A program made the translations under genes and the position numbers. A DNA stretch of 64,000 nt from Akebia trifoliata. Taxonomy: Eukaryota; Streptophyta; Magnoliopsida; Ranunculales; Lardizabalaceae. Of the stretch, positions 35,701-48,000 are shown one piece after another. The stretch spans positions 10,771,569 to 10,835,568 of the forward strand of contig CM030714.1 in NCBI GenBank assembly GCA_017979445.1. The letters are read 5' to 3'. Below the pieces are notes generated by a model. The model searched no databases and was not told the DNA's origin. It worked only from the letters and a program-made list of their open reading frames with translations. Each line of letters begins with the position of its first letter. Position 1 is the first letter of the stretch.

Positions 35701-38700
35701 TATTTGATTTAGTTCATTCTGATGTGTGGGGGTCTTCCTCCATTATTGTTTTTAATGGTCATAGATATTATGTTACATTTATTGATGACTATTCTTGTTG
35801 TACTTGGGTTTATCTAATGCGTTCTTGTTTTGAGGTGCTTCCTATTTTTGTCAATTTTTTAAAAATGATTCAAACTCAGTACAATATTACTATTAAATCT
35901 CTTCGATCTGATAAGGGGGGGGGGGAATATATATCTGATGAGATTCGCTCCCATCTTCATGAGCATGGTATGCTTCACTAGTTGACTTGTCCTTATACTC
36001 CTGAGCAAAACGGGGTGGCGGAACGTAAGAATCGCTATCTTATGAACATTGTTCGATGTCTTCTCCGAGGAATGCATGTTCCTAAGGCATATTGGAATAT
36101 GACAGTCCTCACTACGACTTATCTTATTAACCGTGTCCCTAGTTGCACCTTAGAGGGACAAATGCCTCTTCATGTTTTTCAACTTGATATTATACTTTTT
36201 TCCATTACACCCCGAGTATTTGGGTGCACGTGCTTTGTTCAGGACAGAACTCCTAATCGCACAAAATTGGATGACAAAGCTATTCAATGTATTTTCTTGG
36301 GTTATTCTTATATGTCAAAAGGGTATCAGTGTTATGATTCAGTTTTTCACCGGATCATACTCTCTTGATGTTACTTTCTTTGAAAATGTTTCATACTTTC
36401 GTGCCTCATCTACTTTGTAGGATCATTCTACTTTGCAGGAGCCGTCTCCTATAGTATTGCCTTCTCCAATTTTTCCTTTATTTTCGCTGACTCTTAAGGT
36501 CTACACTCGTTGCCTTCCCCCTTCTCCACCTGTGTCGACCTTCTCTTTGGACTCATGTATATTTTCTCCTATCTCTACATCTATACCTGTTCTTACCCTT
36601 TCGATTTTTGACTCACCTATTGCTATTCACAAAGGTAAGTGGAGGTGTGTGACTGATCATCCTATTGTCCAGTTTGTTTCCTATAAGGGTCTTTTTTCCT
36701 CTTGTCATGCCTACTTTATGGCCATTGATTCTATTCGGATTCCTTGGTATATATCAGAGGCTTTGCGAAACCTTAGTGGTTTAGAGCTATGACTATGAGA
36801 TAGATGCTTTGTAGAAAAATAATAACTGCGAACTTGTTACCCTTCCATCTGGGGAGTGTATCGTTGGGTGTAAGTGGGTTTTCACTGTGAAATATTTCTC
36901 TGATGGGATTGTTGATTGGCACAAGGCACGTCTCGTTGCTAAGGGGTTTACACAGACTCTTGGAAAAGATTTTGGTTCCATGTTTGCTCCGGTTGCCAAA
37001 CTTTCTACTGTTTGCCTTCTTATATCTTTAACAACATGTAACTCCTGGCCACTACATCAACTTGATGTGACGAATGCTTTTTTGAATGATGATTTTCTGA
37101 TGTTATATATATGGACCCTCCTCCTGGGTTTCGTTTTCAGGGGGAGTATTCTGGGAAGGTATGTCGCCTTCTAAAATCTCTGTATGGCCTGAAGCAGTCC
37201 CCAAGAGCCTGGTTTCAATGATTTTCTGAGGTTATTTTATTTATCGAGTTTACTAGATGTCACTCAGATCATACTTGCTTTATTGTCGATGAGTGGATGG
37301 TCGTTGCATTATTGTCTTGGTTTATGTGGATGATATTATTGTGACTGGAGATGATGCACAGTGAATTGACAGGGTTAAGGCGTTATTGGGTCGTGCTTTT
37401 AAGGTTAAGTACTTGGGTCCACTCAAGTACTTCTTGGGGATAGAAGTGGCCTGGTCTCGGCGTGGTATTTCGCTATCTCAGTGTAAATACACATTGGATC
37501 TTCTTCAGGACACGGGGATGCTAGGTTGTTGTCTTGCTTCCTCCCCTATGGATCATAATCATCGTCTTCATGCTGACTCTAATGATCTTTTATCGGATTA
37601 TTCTCATCGGAAACTTGTAGGTCGTCTGATTTATCTGAGTAACATTAGACTAGACTTGTCTTTTGCGGTCAATGTGGTCAGTCAGTTCATGTATACTCCT
37701 CGTACTTCTTACCTTGATGTTGTTTATCGTATTCTTCGCTACTTGAAGTCGCATCATGGTCTTGGGTTTTTCTATTCTTCTACTGTTCAGCTGCATTTGT
37801 CGTGTTTTACAGATGCTGATTGTGTTGGTTCTCTTATAGATAGGAGATCTACCTCTGATTTCTGTACTTTTTATGGTGATAATCTGATCTTGTGGAAAAG
37901 TAAGAAACAAAGTGTGGTTTCTCGTTCTTCTTCTGAAGCTGAATATCGTGCAATGGACCTTGGCATATGTGAGCTGATTTGGCTTCGGTCTTTGCTGAAA
38001 GAGTTGGGTTTTCTTATTTCCGGTTCTTCTCTTTTGTTCTGTGATAACAAGTCTGCTATCATGCTTGCTTCTAACTCAGTTTTTCACGAAAGAACAAAGC
38101 ATATTGAGATTGATGTTCACTTTCTCAGGGAGAAAGTTCGATCTGGTTATCTTCAGACAGTCTTCGTACCATCTTCAGATCAGTTTGTCGGCATGCTTAC
38201 GAAGTTTGTTGGTCTTTCTATCACTAATTCTCACATTGTCAAGTTGGGTTTAGTTGATATATTTGCCCCAGCTTGAGGGGGAGTATTGGAAATAATCTAG
38301 TGTAATTGTTGTAATTGTTTTTTTATTCTTTATATTCTTTTATTCTTTTATTCTTGTAAGGACTTTTTAGTCTTTTAACTCTTTTATTCTACAATTCTTC
38401 TGTATGTTCTTTTAACTATCATTTGGTTTCTTGTGAAGCTTGAGGAGTCTTGGCAATGTTATTAAAATCTTGTGGTTTACTATTTGAATCTATAGTTCCA
38501 ATAACTCAAATTATTTGAATCCCTTTAAAAAAAGATCCTACAAACAACCTAACATCACCGATACTTATGACAATTAATGCATATCAATGAATTCAAGTTT
38601 TGTACAATTTATGATAGGAGATATTTATTTTTCTTTTTGAGAAAGGTTTTATTGTTTGTATGGTTGTGAGTTCAAAAGAATGCCTGAAATGGTGAATGTT

Positions 38701-41700
38701 GGGATCAGCAGGTAAATATTTATTATTATTATATACAAGTGTGTTTACAAATTGTCATTATTTGATTGGTTAAGGAATAGTTAGGCATATGTATGTCTAA
38801 ATATCAAAATTTTGTGGATGTCCATTCATCTTCTTTTTAAATCATAAAGAATCTTTATGAACTTTATCCAATGGTTTGAATCAATCTTATGATTTTATGA
38901 ATCAATTCGATTATGATAATATTGATTTCAGGCGATGGGATTATTTTTTTCACTCTTTCTTTTGCAATATAAGCATTGAGCACACCTTAAGACGATGAAA
39001 AGTCACAGGCTTGTTGAAGGATTTAATGTGGGATAATCCTTTAGAAGATGAAGCTGTTTAGGTTAATTGAAGGCTTTAACATGGGATTGCTATATTTTAA
39101 TTTGTTGATAACACAAATGTTTTACAAGGCACTCTTTATCCATATGTATAACTTGGAATGTATTGTTAGTGCTTTGAGGCATATCAAACTTGAAAAAAAC
39201 GAAGTGATAATATGGGAGACGTGGATAGTACTAAAGTGATTTCTGTCAGTTTGGACTGTGGAGTGAGCAAACTCCCAGTTGCCCACATCAGAGTGGTTTC
39301 ATGTCTTCATGTCAACCTTGAAAAAGGGAGTGAATGGTGTTGGAGTCATGGATAATATTAATTTGATTACTACTGGTTTGCAATGTCAAGTAAGCAAACT
39401 CATCATAATCTATCTTGGATTTTTGTTGTTGCAAACTTTTCCTAGTGAATTTTGTTGAAGATATGGCTCAAAAACAATATTAGGTCCGGTCCAAGTGTGT
39501 TTTTTTGGGCCGGTCCAAGTTACTTTGGGTTGGGCTTGTGACTCATGTAAGTTGTCCACTTTGTGGTGCTTCTAAAAGGATTTGTTTTCCATAGGGCTGT
39601 AACCAAACCCAACCCATTGGGTTGAACTCGACTTTGGGTCAGGTTTGGGCATAGTTAGCTTGGGCGTGGTCTTGGGTTTGGGTTTCAAAAAAAATGCCCA
39701 ACTCAAATAGGGTTTGGTTTGGGCATGGCATCGGGCAACCCAATTTGCCTAAACCCGAACTTAATATGTGATTGTTTTCATTAAATAAACAATTGCTTTA
39801 TTATTAATGCTTTTGTTTATGTAATTTCATATTGCCATACAATAATTATGTTACTACTTTAAATATTTTTTTTTTTGCAAATTGGTATTAACAATAAATA
39901 AAGTTGGTTCCATTTAATCATTATAAATTTGCTTATTATTTTATGTATGTAAATTTTGAAACACATTTTTAGAAAAATAATTGTAAAATTTGTTTTTTGT
40001 TTTTTTTTTTGCATATCACTTATCTTTATGTAAGCCCTTAACATTACTAAATTATCTAATATTAATGAATTAACCCGACTGACCCGCCTTGCATTGGGTT
40101 AGGGTTGGGCATGGGTGCGTGTTGGTGTTTGTCAAGTTTGGGTTGGGTCGGGTTGATCCTCAACCTGGCCCAACCTGCCCAAGTTGGAAGCATTAACAAG
40201 AGAGTAGAATAAAGATAGAAACACTAAATAGGAGAGGTTGAGAAGTTGGGAAGATTGAAATCTAGAAAAAGATGGTGGTGTATGGTCAGCCATGGGAGAA
40301 ACTTCAGATTCAAAGGCATAACCAAATGGATGTGAGGAATAAGCATTGCTTTTAAAATTGGCTGTGCCTGCAGAAAATCGTGCTCCCATTGTGGGCTCAT
40401 CCATGGATGATCGACGTGACATATTGTGAATATGAGGAGCAAAGTCATCATTAGAGCCAAAAAATGATCAGGTGATTGTAACCGCACATGAAAATGGCTG
40501 TGGTCACGATACTGATTCCTAGTATTGATTTGCTCTGTTTTTCTTCATAGTGAAATCGAGCTCCAATGCTCATATCTCCGTGGTAAATTCTCGTCTTATG
40601 GGCATGGTGTTTTTCCTCTTTTCTTTCTTTGTTTGTTTGTTTCTCTTCTTTCATTTGTTACTATTTTTATAGTACACTCTTCGTTGCCATCATCAAACTA
40701 GTTCTTGAAGGTGTTGTGTAAGAGGTGTTTGGTGAAATACCCAAGTTGTGTTTGATCAAATTACTAAGCAGGCTTCACTAATGTATTCACATACACAACA
40801 AATTTAGTATCCTTGGTATAACTTAGAATGCAATTTTTTTATTTTTTTATTTTAATTGTAAGAGCCCCATTAACAAAAACCAGAGGGTTACAAACATCAA
40901 GATAATAGGTCATGGGTTAGTTATTGGAAGTGTCTATATGTTGGGAATGGGAGCATCATCAAAATCTAGAAATTGAACAATGTATGTGAACCTGATTGAT
41001 CATTTATTCTTGTTTTAGATAATTCGATAAGACTGTTTTTCCAGATCCATTCTTCCCACCCTATTATATTGAGTAGTTGTTAGATCTTCATAACTGGTGA
41101 TGTTTATTTGTCAATAACTGAAGAGAGGACCTATCTGTTGCTAGATGAAGTGATAAAAAAATTGAAAAAAAATAAAAAATCTGTTGGTCTATATTCAGAA
41201 GTTCTACCATCAATTGGTTAACACAGAATTTATAGCATAGTGATTTCGCTTGAACTTATAAGCTGCATTCCGAGCTTGTATTTGAGATTTATGATGGCTA
41301 TATACATTATATTACTTTGGTAACAACATGAATCAGTTTTTTACTTGAAAGCAGCTCCAATAATCAGTTCTATGATCAATTACATAATTTTTATCTGTTG
41401 TGGATAACCATTATCATGAGAATGAAACATCACGCCAAGTGGTATTACATTGGGAAACTGCAGCGATTGTTTGGCCCATCATAGTTTTATTATCCATTCT
41501 GTTATCATTCAACCGAATAAATTACTCTATATTTGGAATCTTTTGATGTTTTTGAAGATCTCTTGATATAACTTCACAACAAGGAAAGAGAGTAGAACTC
41601 TATGGCATAACATTATAAATTAACGATTTCATGTAAAACTGCTTTTCAGGTTGTCGGTGATGTTAATGCAGTGAAGAAAGCTGTGGCAATCATGGCATCA

Positions 41701-44700
41701 CGCTTGAGAGAGAGTCAGCATCGTGACCGCAGCCATTTCCATGGGCGGTTACAATCACCTGATCACTTTTTTTCCTCCCGATGATGACTTTACTCCTCAG
41801 ACGAACAATATGTCACGTCGATCATCGATGGATGGGTCCGCAATGGGACCACGATTTTCTTCAGGCACGGCCAATTTTAGAAGCAATGCCTATTCCTCAC
41901 ATCCATCTGGATATGCCTTGGAAGCTGAAGTTTCTCACATGGTTGACCATGCACCACCATTTTCTTGTGAGGAGATTGTGTTTCGAATTCTTTGCTCAAA
42001 TGACAAGGTTGACAGGGTTATGGGAGAGAGAGACGGGATTATAGAATTGCTTCAAGGTGATATCGGCGTAGAAGTCAGGATAACCGACCCAGAGCCAGGA
42101 TTGAATGAACGGATAATTACTATTTCTTCTGACGAGGTACCTTCTCTCTCTCTCTCTTACACACACAGGAACACACAAATACTCCGAGTTGTGCAGCTTT
42201 TGATATGCATACATAACAACTGAGTCCTGAAAATCTTCGGAATCCATGGTCCGAGCTTAAATGCAACTCATGTAAATCTTTACTCATATTATGCTCTCCA
42301 CAGCTATAATTTAGCAACCTGTTTCTCAATTTTCTCTCAGTAGTCAGCAATGATGTCTTGATGCTTGTTTTCAACACATTCAATGCCAATCAGAACTCCA
42401 AAACAAGATTAAGATATGCTACATCCATTGAACTTGATGCTAGAGCTAGGGCTGGCAATGAATCGGTTTGGTACCGGATCAATACCGTCCGATTTTTTTT
42501 GCTATGATCCAGATCCGATCCAATCGGATTAAGGGTTTTTTCCCCTTTAAATCAATGTGGGAGACGAAGGGATAAAAGGGTTTATTTCTTAGGAAACAAT
42601 CGGATCGGGGTTTTATCAGATCAGTTCGAGGTCAATCCGAAACTTGTTCAGATCATTATATTTCATTCCGAATCCGAATCCGAATCCAATTTTTTTGGAT
42701 CGTATCTCGGATAAAAATCAGGTTATTGCCATCCCTAGCTAGAGCTCATGCATTCTTTTCTGTGTTATTCATAAAAGAAATTATCTTTGAATCAACGGTT
42801 AACCAATGATACTCACTACTTGAACACCTTATCATATTCAGATCATTCTTGTATAGATATCTTAAAAGTTTTGGCAAGGTGTAAATGGAGGTACTTTGTA
42901 GGGAATAAGGAATTCTCTATCTTGTTTTTACTAGTTCTTTTAATTAATTGGTATTCTTTTTTATTATTTTATGTTAGTAAATTTATCAAGTGGGACCTCA
43001 TTTGTAAGGAGGTCTTATAGGGTGTTTCTCTAACACTTGCTGTGAGCTCTGTTTGGTTTCTTCTTTTCTCTTTTTGTTTTGTATTGTTTTTTTTTTTTTT
43101 TGGGTCTGATGCTTGGTTGTATAGGTCTATTGATCTCCCTTTTTCTTCTAGTAAGTTTTATATGTATAAAAAAAATTCTTGTTATAAGAATTCTCTTTCT
43201 TGTTTTTAGTAGTTCTATTATTTCTTTTTTATTATATTATGCTAATAAATTTATCAGGTGGGATCTCATTTGTGAAGTCTAGTAGGGTGTTTCTCTAGCC
43301 CTGGCTGTTAGTTTCATTTGTTTTATTCTTTTCTCTACCTGTTTTTTTTTTCTTTTCTTTTGTTTGTTGCTTGGTTGTATGGGTTTATTAACCTCCTTGT
43401 TTTCTTCTAATGAATCTTATATCCATAAAAGATTGCCTTAAAAGTATTAAATTACCAATCTTATGTCACAAATTATATATATTTCTCAATTGAATCATTT
43501 GTTAGATCTTTCTTTTACATTTTGCTGAAGCCTTGGTCTTCATATTGAAGATCCATTTGTGACCAACTAATGTATTTTAATAGTAAACCTATTGACACAG
43601 GCATCCTCTCTTTGAGATTAAGGGGCTAGAAGATGGAAGACACTAAAGTTGGAGGGGTATTATTGGAAAAGAGGTTGAAAAGGAAAGATATATATAAAGT
43701 TGGATGGGGTATTCTTGGAAGGAGGTAGAAGAGGAAATACAATAAAGCTGAAGGGGTATTCTTGGAAGAGAAGATAAAATGAAAAATATTATCCTCAAGA
43801 TTCATGGCAAGATTAAATCTTGATCCCTCTTTATTTGGGGGGTATAAAGATCGAGACAAAGTGAGGGACAACTGTTTTGTTTTATTTTATACTAGAGTGT
43901 GCCCCATGCATCCTCTTTGGGGTTAATGGGGTAGAAGAGAAAAGACAATAAAGTTAGAGAGATATTATTGGGAAATGGTGGTAGAAGAAGAAAGGTAATA
44001 ATGTTGGAGGGGTATTCTTGGAAAGATGGAGAAGAAAAAATGCAAGATAGTTGAAAGATGTCCTCGAGATTAAATCCCAACCCCTCTTTATGTGGGGATA
44101 AAGATTGAGATAAAGGGAGGGGACAACCATCCTGTTTTACTATGTATACACTAAAGTTTGTCCATGCCACATCCTCGTTGGGGTTAAAGGAGGTGAAAGA
44201 GGAAAGATAGTAAAGTTGGAGGGGTATTATTGAAAAATGGAGTAACAAAAGGAAAGATAGTAAAATTTGAGGGATATTTATATCGAAAAAGGGGGAGCGT
44301 GGGGGGAGGAGAGGAAATGCAATAAAGTGGAATGAGTGAAGTGGAAAGGCAATAAAGTGGGGGTAGTGGGGGTAATGAGGACTCCACTCCATTGTATTGG
44401 AAAATAGTAGATAGTAGTAGTCTAATTCTATTATTTCTGTGTAAGGGCATTTATGTCCATTCACCTTTTTTATTATTATAAATATCTGTCAAGCTCTTAA
44501 TTAGAGACTTGACAATTCTACAATTCTTCTCATGTAGCTGGAGTGGGACCGACCATTGTGTAGGGCTAGCAACGGATCGGTTCGGTACCAGATCAGTGCC
44601 ACTCTGATCCGATCCAAATTTTTTTTAAAGATGTACTTGATCCAAATGGATTAATGAATATGTGAACCGAATCCGATCCATTTCATTTCATCCTTAATCC

Positions 44701-45058
44701 GAAATTGATTTGGTCCGATCCGAACTCATGCCTTATTTTCAAATTATCAATGTTCAAAAATTTTAAAAATCTACTTTTCTACAACAAATATAGAGGGAAA
44801 TAAAAAAGATTGAGGTAGATCCGAATCCGATCCGAAAATCCAAAATTTTAGGTTTTTTTTGGATCGGACCGGTTAGACATCGAGTATATTTCGGATCATT
44901 GCCAGACCTACTGTTGTGTTTTATTATATAGAATATGTATGTATGTATATATATTATGCTTTTATTTTTTTATTTTTATAATGAGTTATTGATAATTTTA
45001 CAAACTAAAGTTGTTTTGCAATGTGTCAAACCAACTAAGCTATGGGTCTAAGCCCACA

Positions 45059-45091
<33 letters not shown>

Positions 45092-48000
45092 CACACACAC
45101 ACACTAGTGTTTAGGCACAGGCATCCTCTTTCGGGTAAAAATTGGAAAAAAATAAAGTTGGTGGGGTATTATTAATTTTTTTAGAGGTTACAGGGGTAAA
45201 AGATGAAAAATAATAAAGTGGGTTAAAGGGGTAAAAGTGAAAATATAGTCAAGTTGGAGGGGATGAAGAGTAAAGGAAATAACAGAACTATAGCTTGATG
45301 GGAGGTTTATCCTACAAAACTGTAGCTGATGGGAATTTATCTCCACCGAACTGTAGCAAGTGGGGGCTCATTTTCACAAAAAATCAGCCCATTCTGTAAC
45401 TTTGAACCCTAGTTTACAAGTTGAAGAATCATGGACCATCAATTTATACTGTTAGTTGGTAAACTACTTTTGATGGGGTTAGAAGTTTCGGAATGGGCTT
45501 TTTTGTGTGTGAGGATGATCTCCTCATCATAGAGATCATCCTCACAAAAAAAAATCAACCATTCTGAAACTTTGGGCCCATACAAGACAAAACTTTGGCT
45601 ACTGAACGCTATCCATATATATTTATAATATGTATGTTATGTAAGTTAAGTTTTTTTATAATGAGCAATTGATAATTTTACACAGGCATATTGCTTCAGC
45701 TTAAAGCTTATTTATGAGGAAGATGTTCCAAATTTTTTGTCTGTGTGAGTGTTGATTGTGCTTGAAGTAACAAAAAATTTCTGGTTTACATTTGAATTCC
45801 AGGGCCCTGATGATGTCCTGTTTCCAGCTCAAGAAGCTTTGTTGCATATCCAGAGTAAGATTGTAGATCTGGACAAAGATAATATTATAACAACAAGGTT
45901 GCTTGTTCCATCCAGTGATATTGGATGTCTAGAGGGGCGAGATGGATCATTATCTGAGATGAGGAAATTAACTGGTGCAAACTTACAGATATTACCAAGA
46001 GATGAACTTCCCTTGGATACTATAGGGGACGATGAACTTCTACAGGTTTGTGATCTAAATTGTTCTGCCTTGTTCAAACTATTTGGGGTTGGCTTGCATG
46101 AATCATGTTTCTTTATTCAATGCTGTTCATCTGTATTTGCGGAGAATGCTGACCACCAGCATACATAATCATTAATTTTTTTTTGAACCAAGGATCTTTA
46201 TGAAGTTTAGGAAATTATTCCTCAAATATACTTCAAAGAAATGTCTACTGTTTTGGGAATTCTGTGAAATTTTTAAAACAGTAGATATTGAACAGCAATG
46301 AAGAAATCTTGAATCCATTTGGTTGGCTGTGTTATGCACATGGTACACATGAAGGAGGTGACCACCTTAACTTCTAAGCCAAACATCAACCTGAATGATT
46401 GCATAGATGTGACCATTTGATCTATAACATATTATGAAGCCAGATACGTACTATTTTATTACGGATTCAACAACTATAATCATTTACTTCTGTTGTAATT
46501 TGATATAGAAGATCTTGTCAAAAAATTCTCTCATGACATGGTTGAATATCTTTCTGCATATGTACCATTTGCACATGTTTATACTATTGTTAGGCCATCT
46601 TTATTGCCTACCAGATGTGAATTTCACATTTTTTTCTTAGAAAAAAAGATTCCAATTTTTTTGGCTGTTATTTTATTTGCATGGTGCAGCATTCATGATA
46701 ATGACAGGTGTTTACAGATAACAGGGGAGATAATGGCAGCCAGAGAGGCTCTTGTTGCGGTAACAGAAAGGCTAAGGACTCATCTATATCGTGAGTTCTT
46801 TTCAAAGGACATGCCAACATCATCCATCTCCTCATCAGGACATACCGGGAGCATGTTTGCACTTGAGGTGTGCCCACCCAATGGAAATCCAATTCGTGAA
46901 GTTTACCCGGGAAGTGATCCTCCCTCTTCAGGCTATCTCAATGCACAGTCTCCAATAACTACAAGACCGTCAAAGGTGATAATCACTGAGAGATATTTAA
47001 TTTCAAGCCTGGCTTACCTTTGTGTGAGCTAGTTGTTGAGAGTATATTTTCCTCCACTCTCGGGTGTGTTATACCCCAGTTAAGCCCCTTGACTGTGACC
47101 CTCTTATATTCATAGTTCTCCCCCTCTCCAACAGATCGGTCTTTTGGAGTAGTTGGTTGGTTAACATGGTATTAGAGCACTACGTTCGTATAGGCCATGG
47201 GTTTGATTCTTTACACTCTTATGGGTGAAGGGGAGTGTTGAGTACATATTTTCCTCCACTCTCGGGTGTGTCATACCCCAGTTAAGCCCCGTGACCCTCT
47301 TATATTCATAGTTCTCTCCCTCTCCAACAGATCGGTCTTTTGGAGTAGTTGGTTGGTTAACATGGTATCAAAGCGCTAGGTTTGTATAGGTCACGGGTTC
47401 GATTCTTTCCACCCTTATGAGTGAGGGGGAGTGTTGAGTATATATTTTCCTTCACTCTCTGGTGTGTCATACCCCACTCAAGCCTCATGACACTCTTTTA
47501 TCTTCATAGTTCTCCCCCTCTCCAACAAATCGGTCTTTTGTAGTAGTTGGTTGGTTAATTCTAGTTTCAAGGTTACTTCTCTTCTCTTCTATGACTGCTA
47601 TCCAATTGTTACATTATTGCCGTTCTATATGTAGCCTTTGTTAGTGTTTTTTAAGTTGACCATGGCTGTAGGATGCTGGAGCATCTCGCGGTGGATCAGT
47701 GGATAGGAAGGAAGGCGATGCTCATGAAGATCCACCTATAGCCTTCAACAGGTCGTGAATTGTATGCTTTGTTTTACAACTTTTTTATGTACCAAGTCTT
47801 TCCATCGTTGCATACTAATTTCTTTCACCTTTGGCTGTGTCTGAGTTCTGCAGATTGACTGCACCACTTGTCACTAGAAGTACACTGGAAGTTGTCATTC
47901 CAGAGCAAGCAATTCCCAAGCTCATCACAAAATCAGGAAACAAACTTGCTCAGTTGAGCGAGGTAAAGTCTAACTTCTGGAAGTCTTTTCTTTACTAGAT

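Larger units (their letters stand above)
33222..38401 (+). mobile_element. Copia retrotransposon C with TA..CT LTR ends
   Basis: LTRs 33222-33371 (150 bp) and 38284-38401 (118 bp; the 3' copy lacks about 40 bp internally) begin TATTGGAAATAATCTAGTG and end ACAATTCTTCT. The 5-bp duplication GTATG flanks both (33217-33221, 38402-38406). TGGTATCAGAGCC abuts the 5' LTR and GAGGGGGAG precedes the 3' LTR. Interior: leader repeats, gag, protease, integrase, RT, RNase H, again with stops. It sits in intron 1 of the KH gene, same strand. Its LTRs start with TA and end with CT rather than TG..CA, and a diverged solo copy with the same ends is at 44395-44530. Confidence 0.93.

Noticed and set aside
37386..38276. 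296-codon open frame as a host gene
   Set aside because: It is the RT/RNase H end of Copia C, between its LTRs.
43892..44464. 190-codon open frame on the minus strand
   Set aside because: It runs across tandem repeats and part of a solo LTR in KH intron 2.
45059..45104. Repeat run as a regulatory element
   Set aside because: Plain dinucleotide microsatellite; nothing supports a regulatory role.
47380..47420. Possible tRNA gene (GGTTCGATTC in the TRIM)
   Set aside because: Only a B-box-like word; no acceptor stem or anticodon arm, and the context is a retroelement internal domain.
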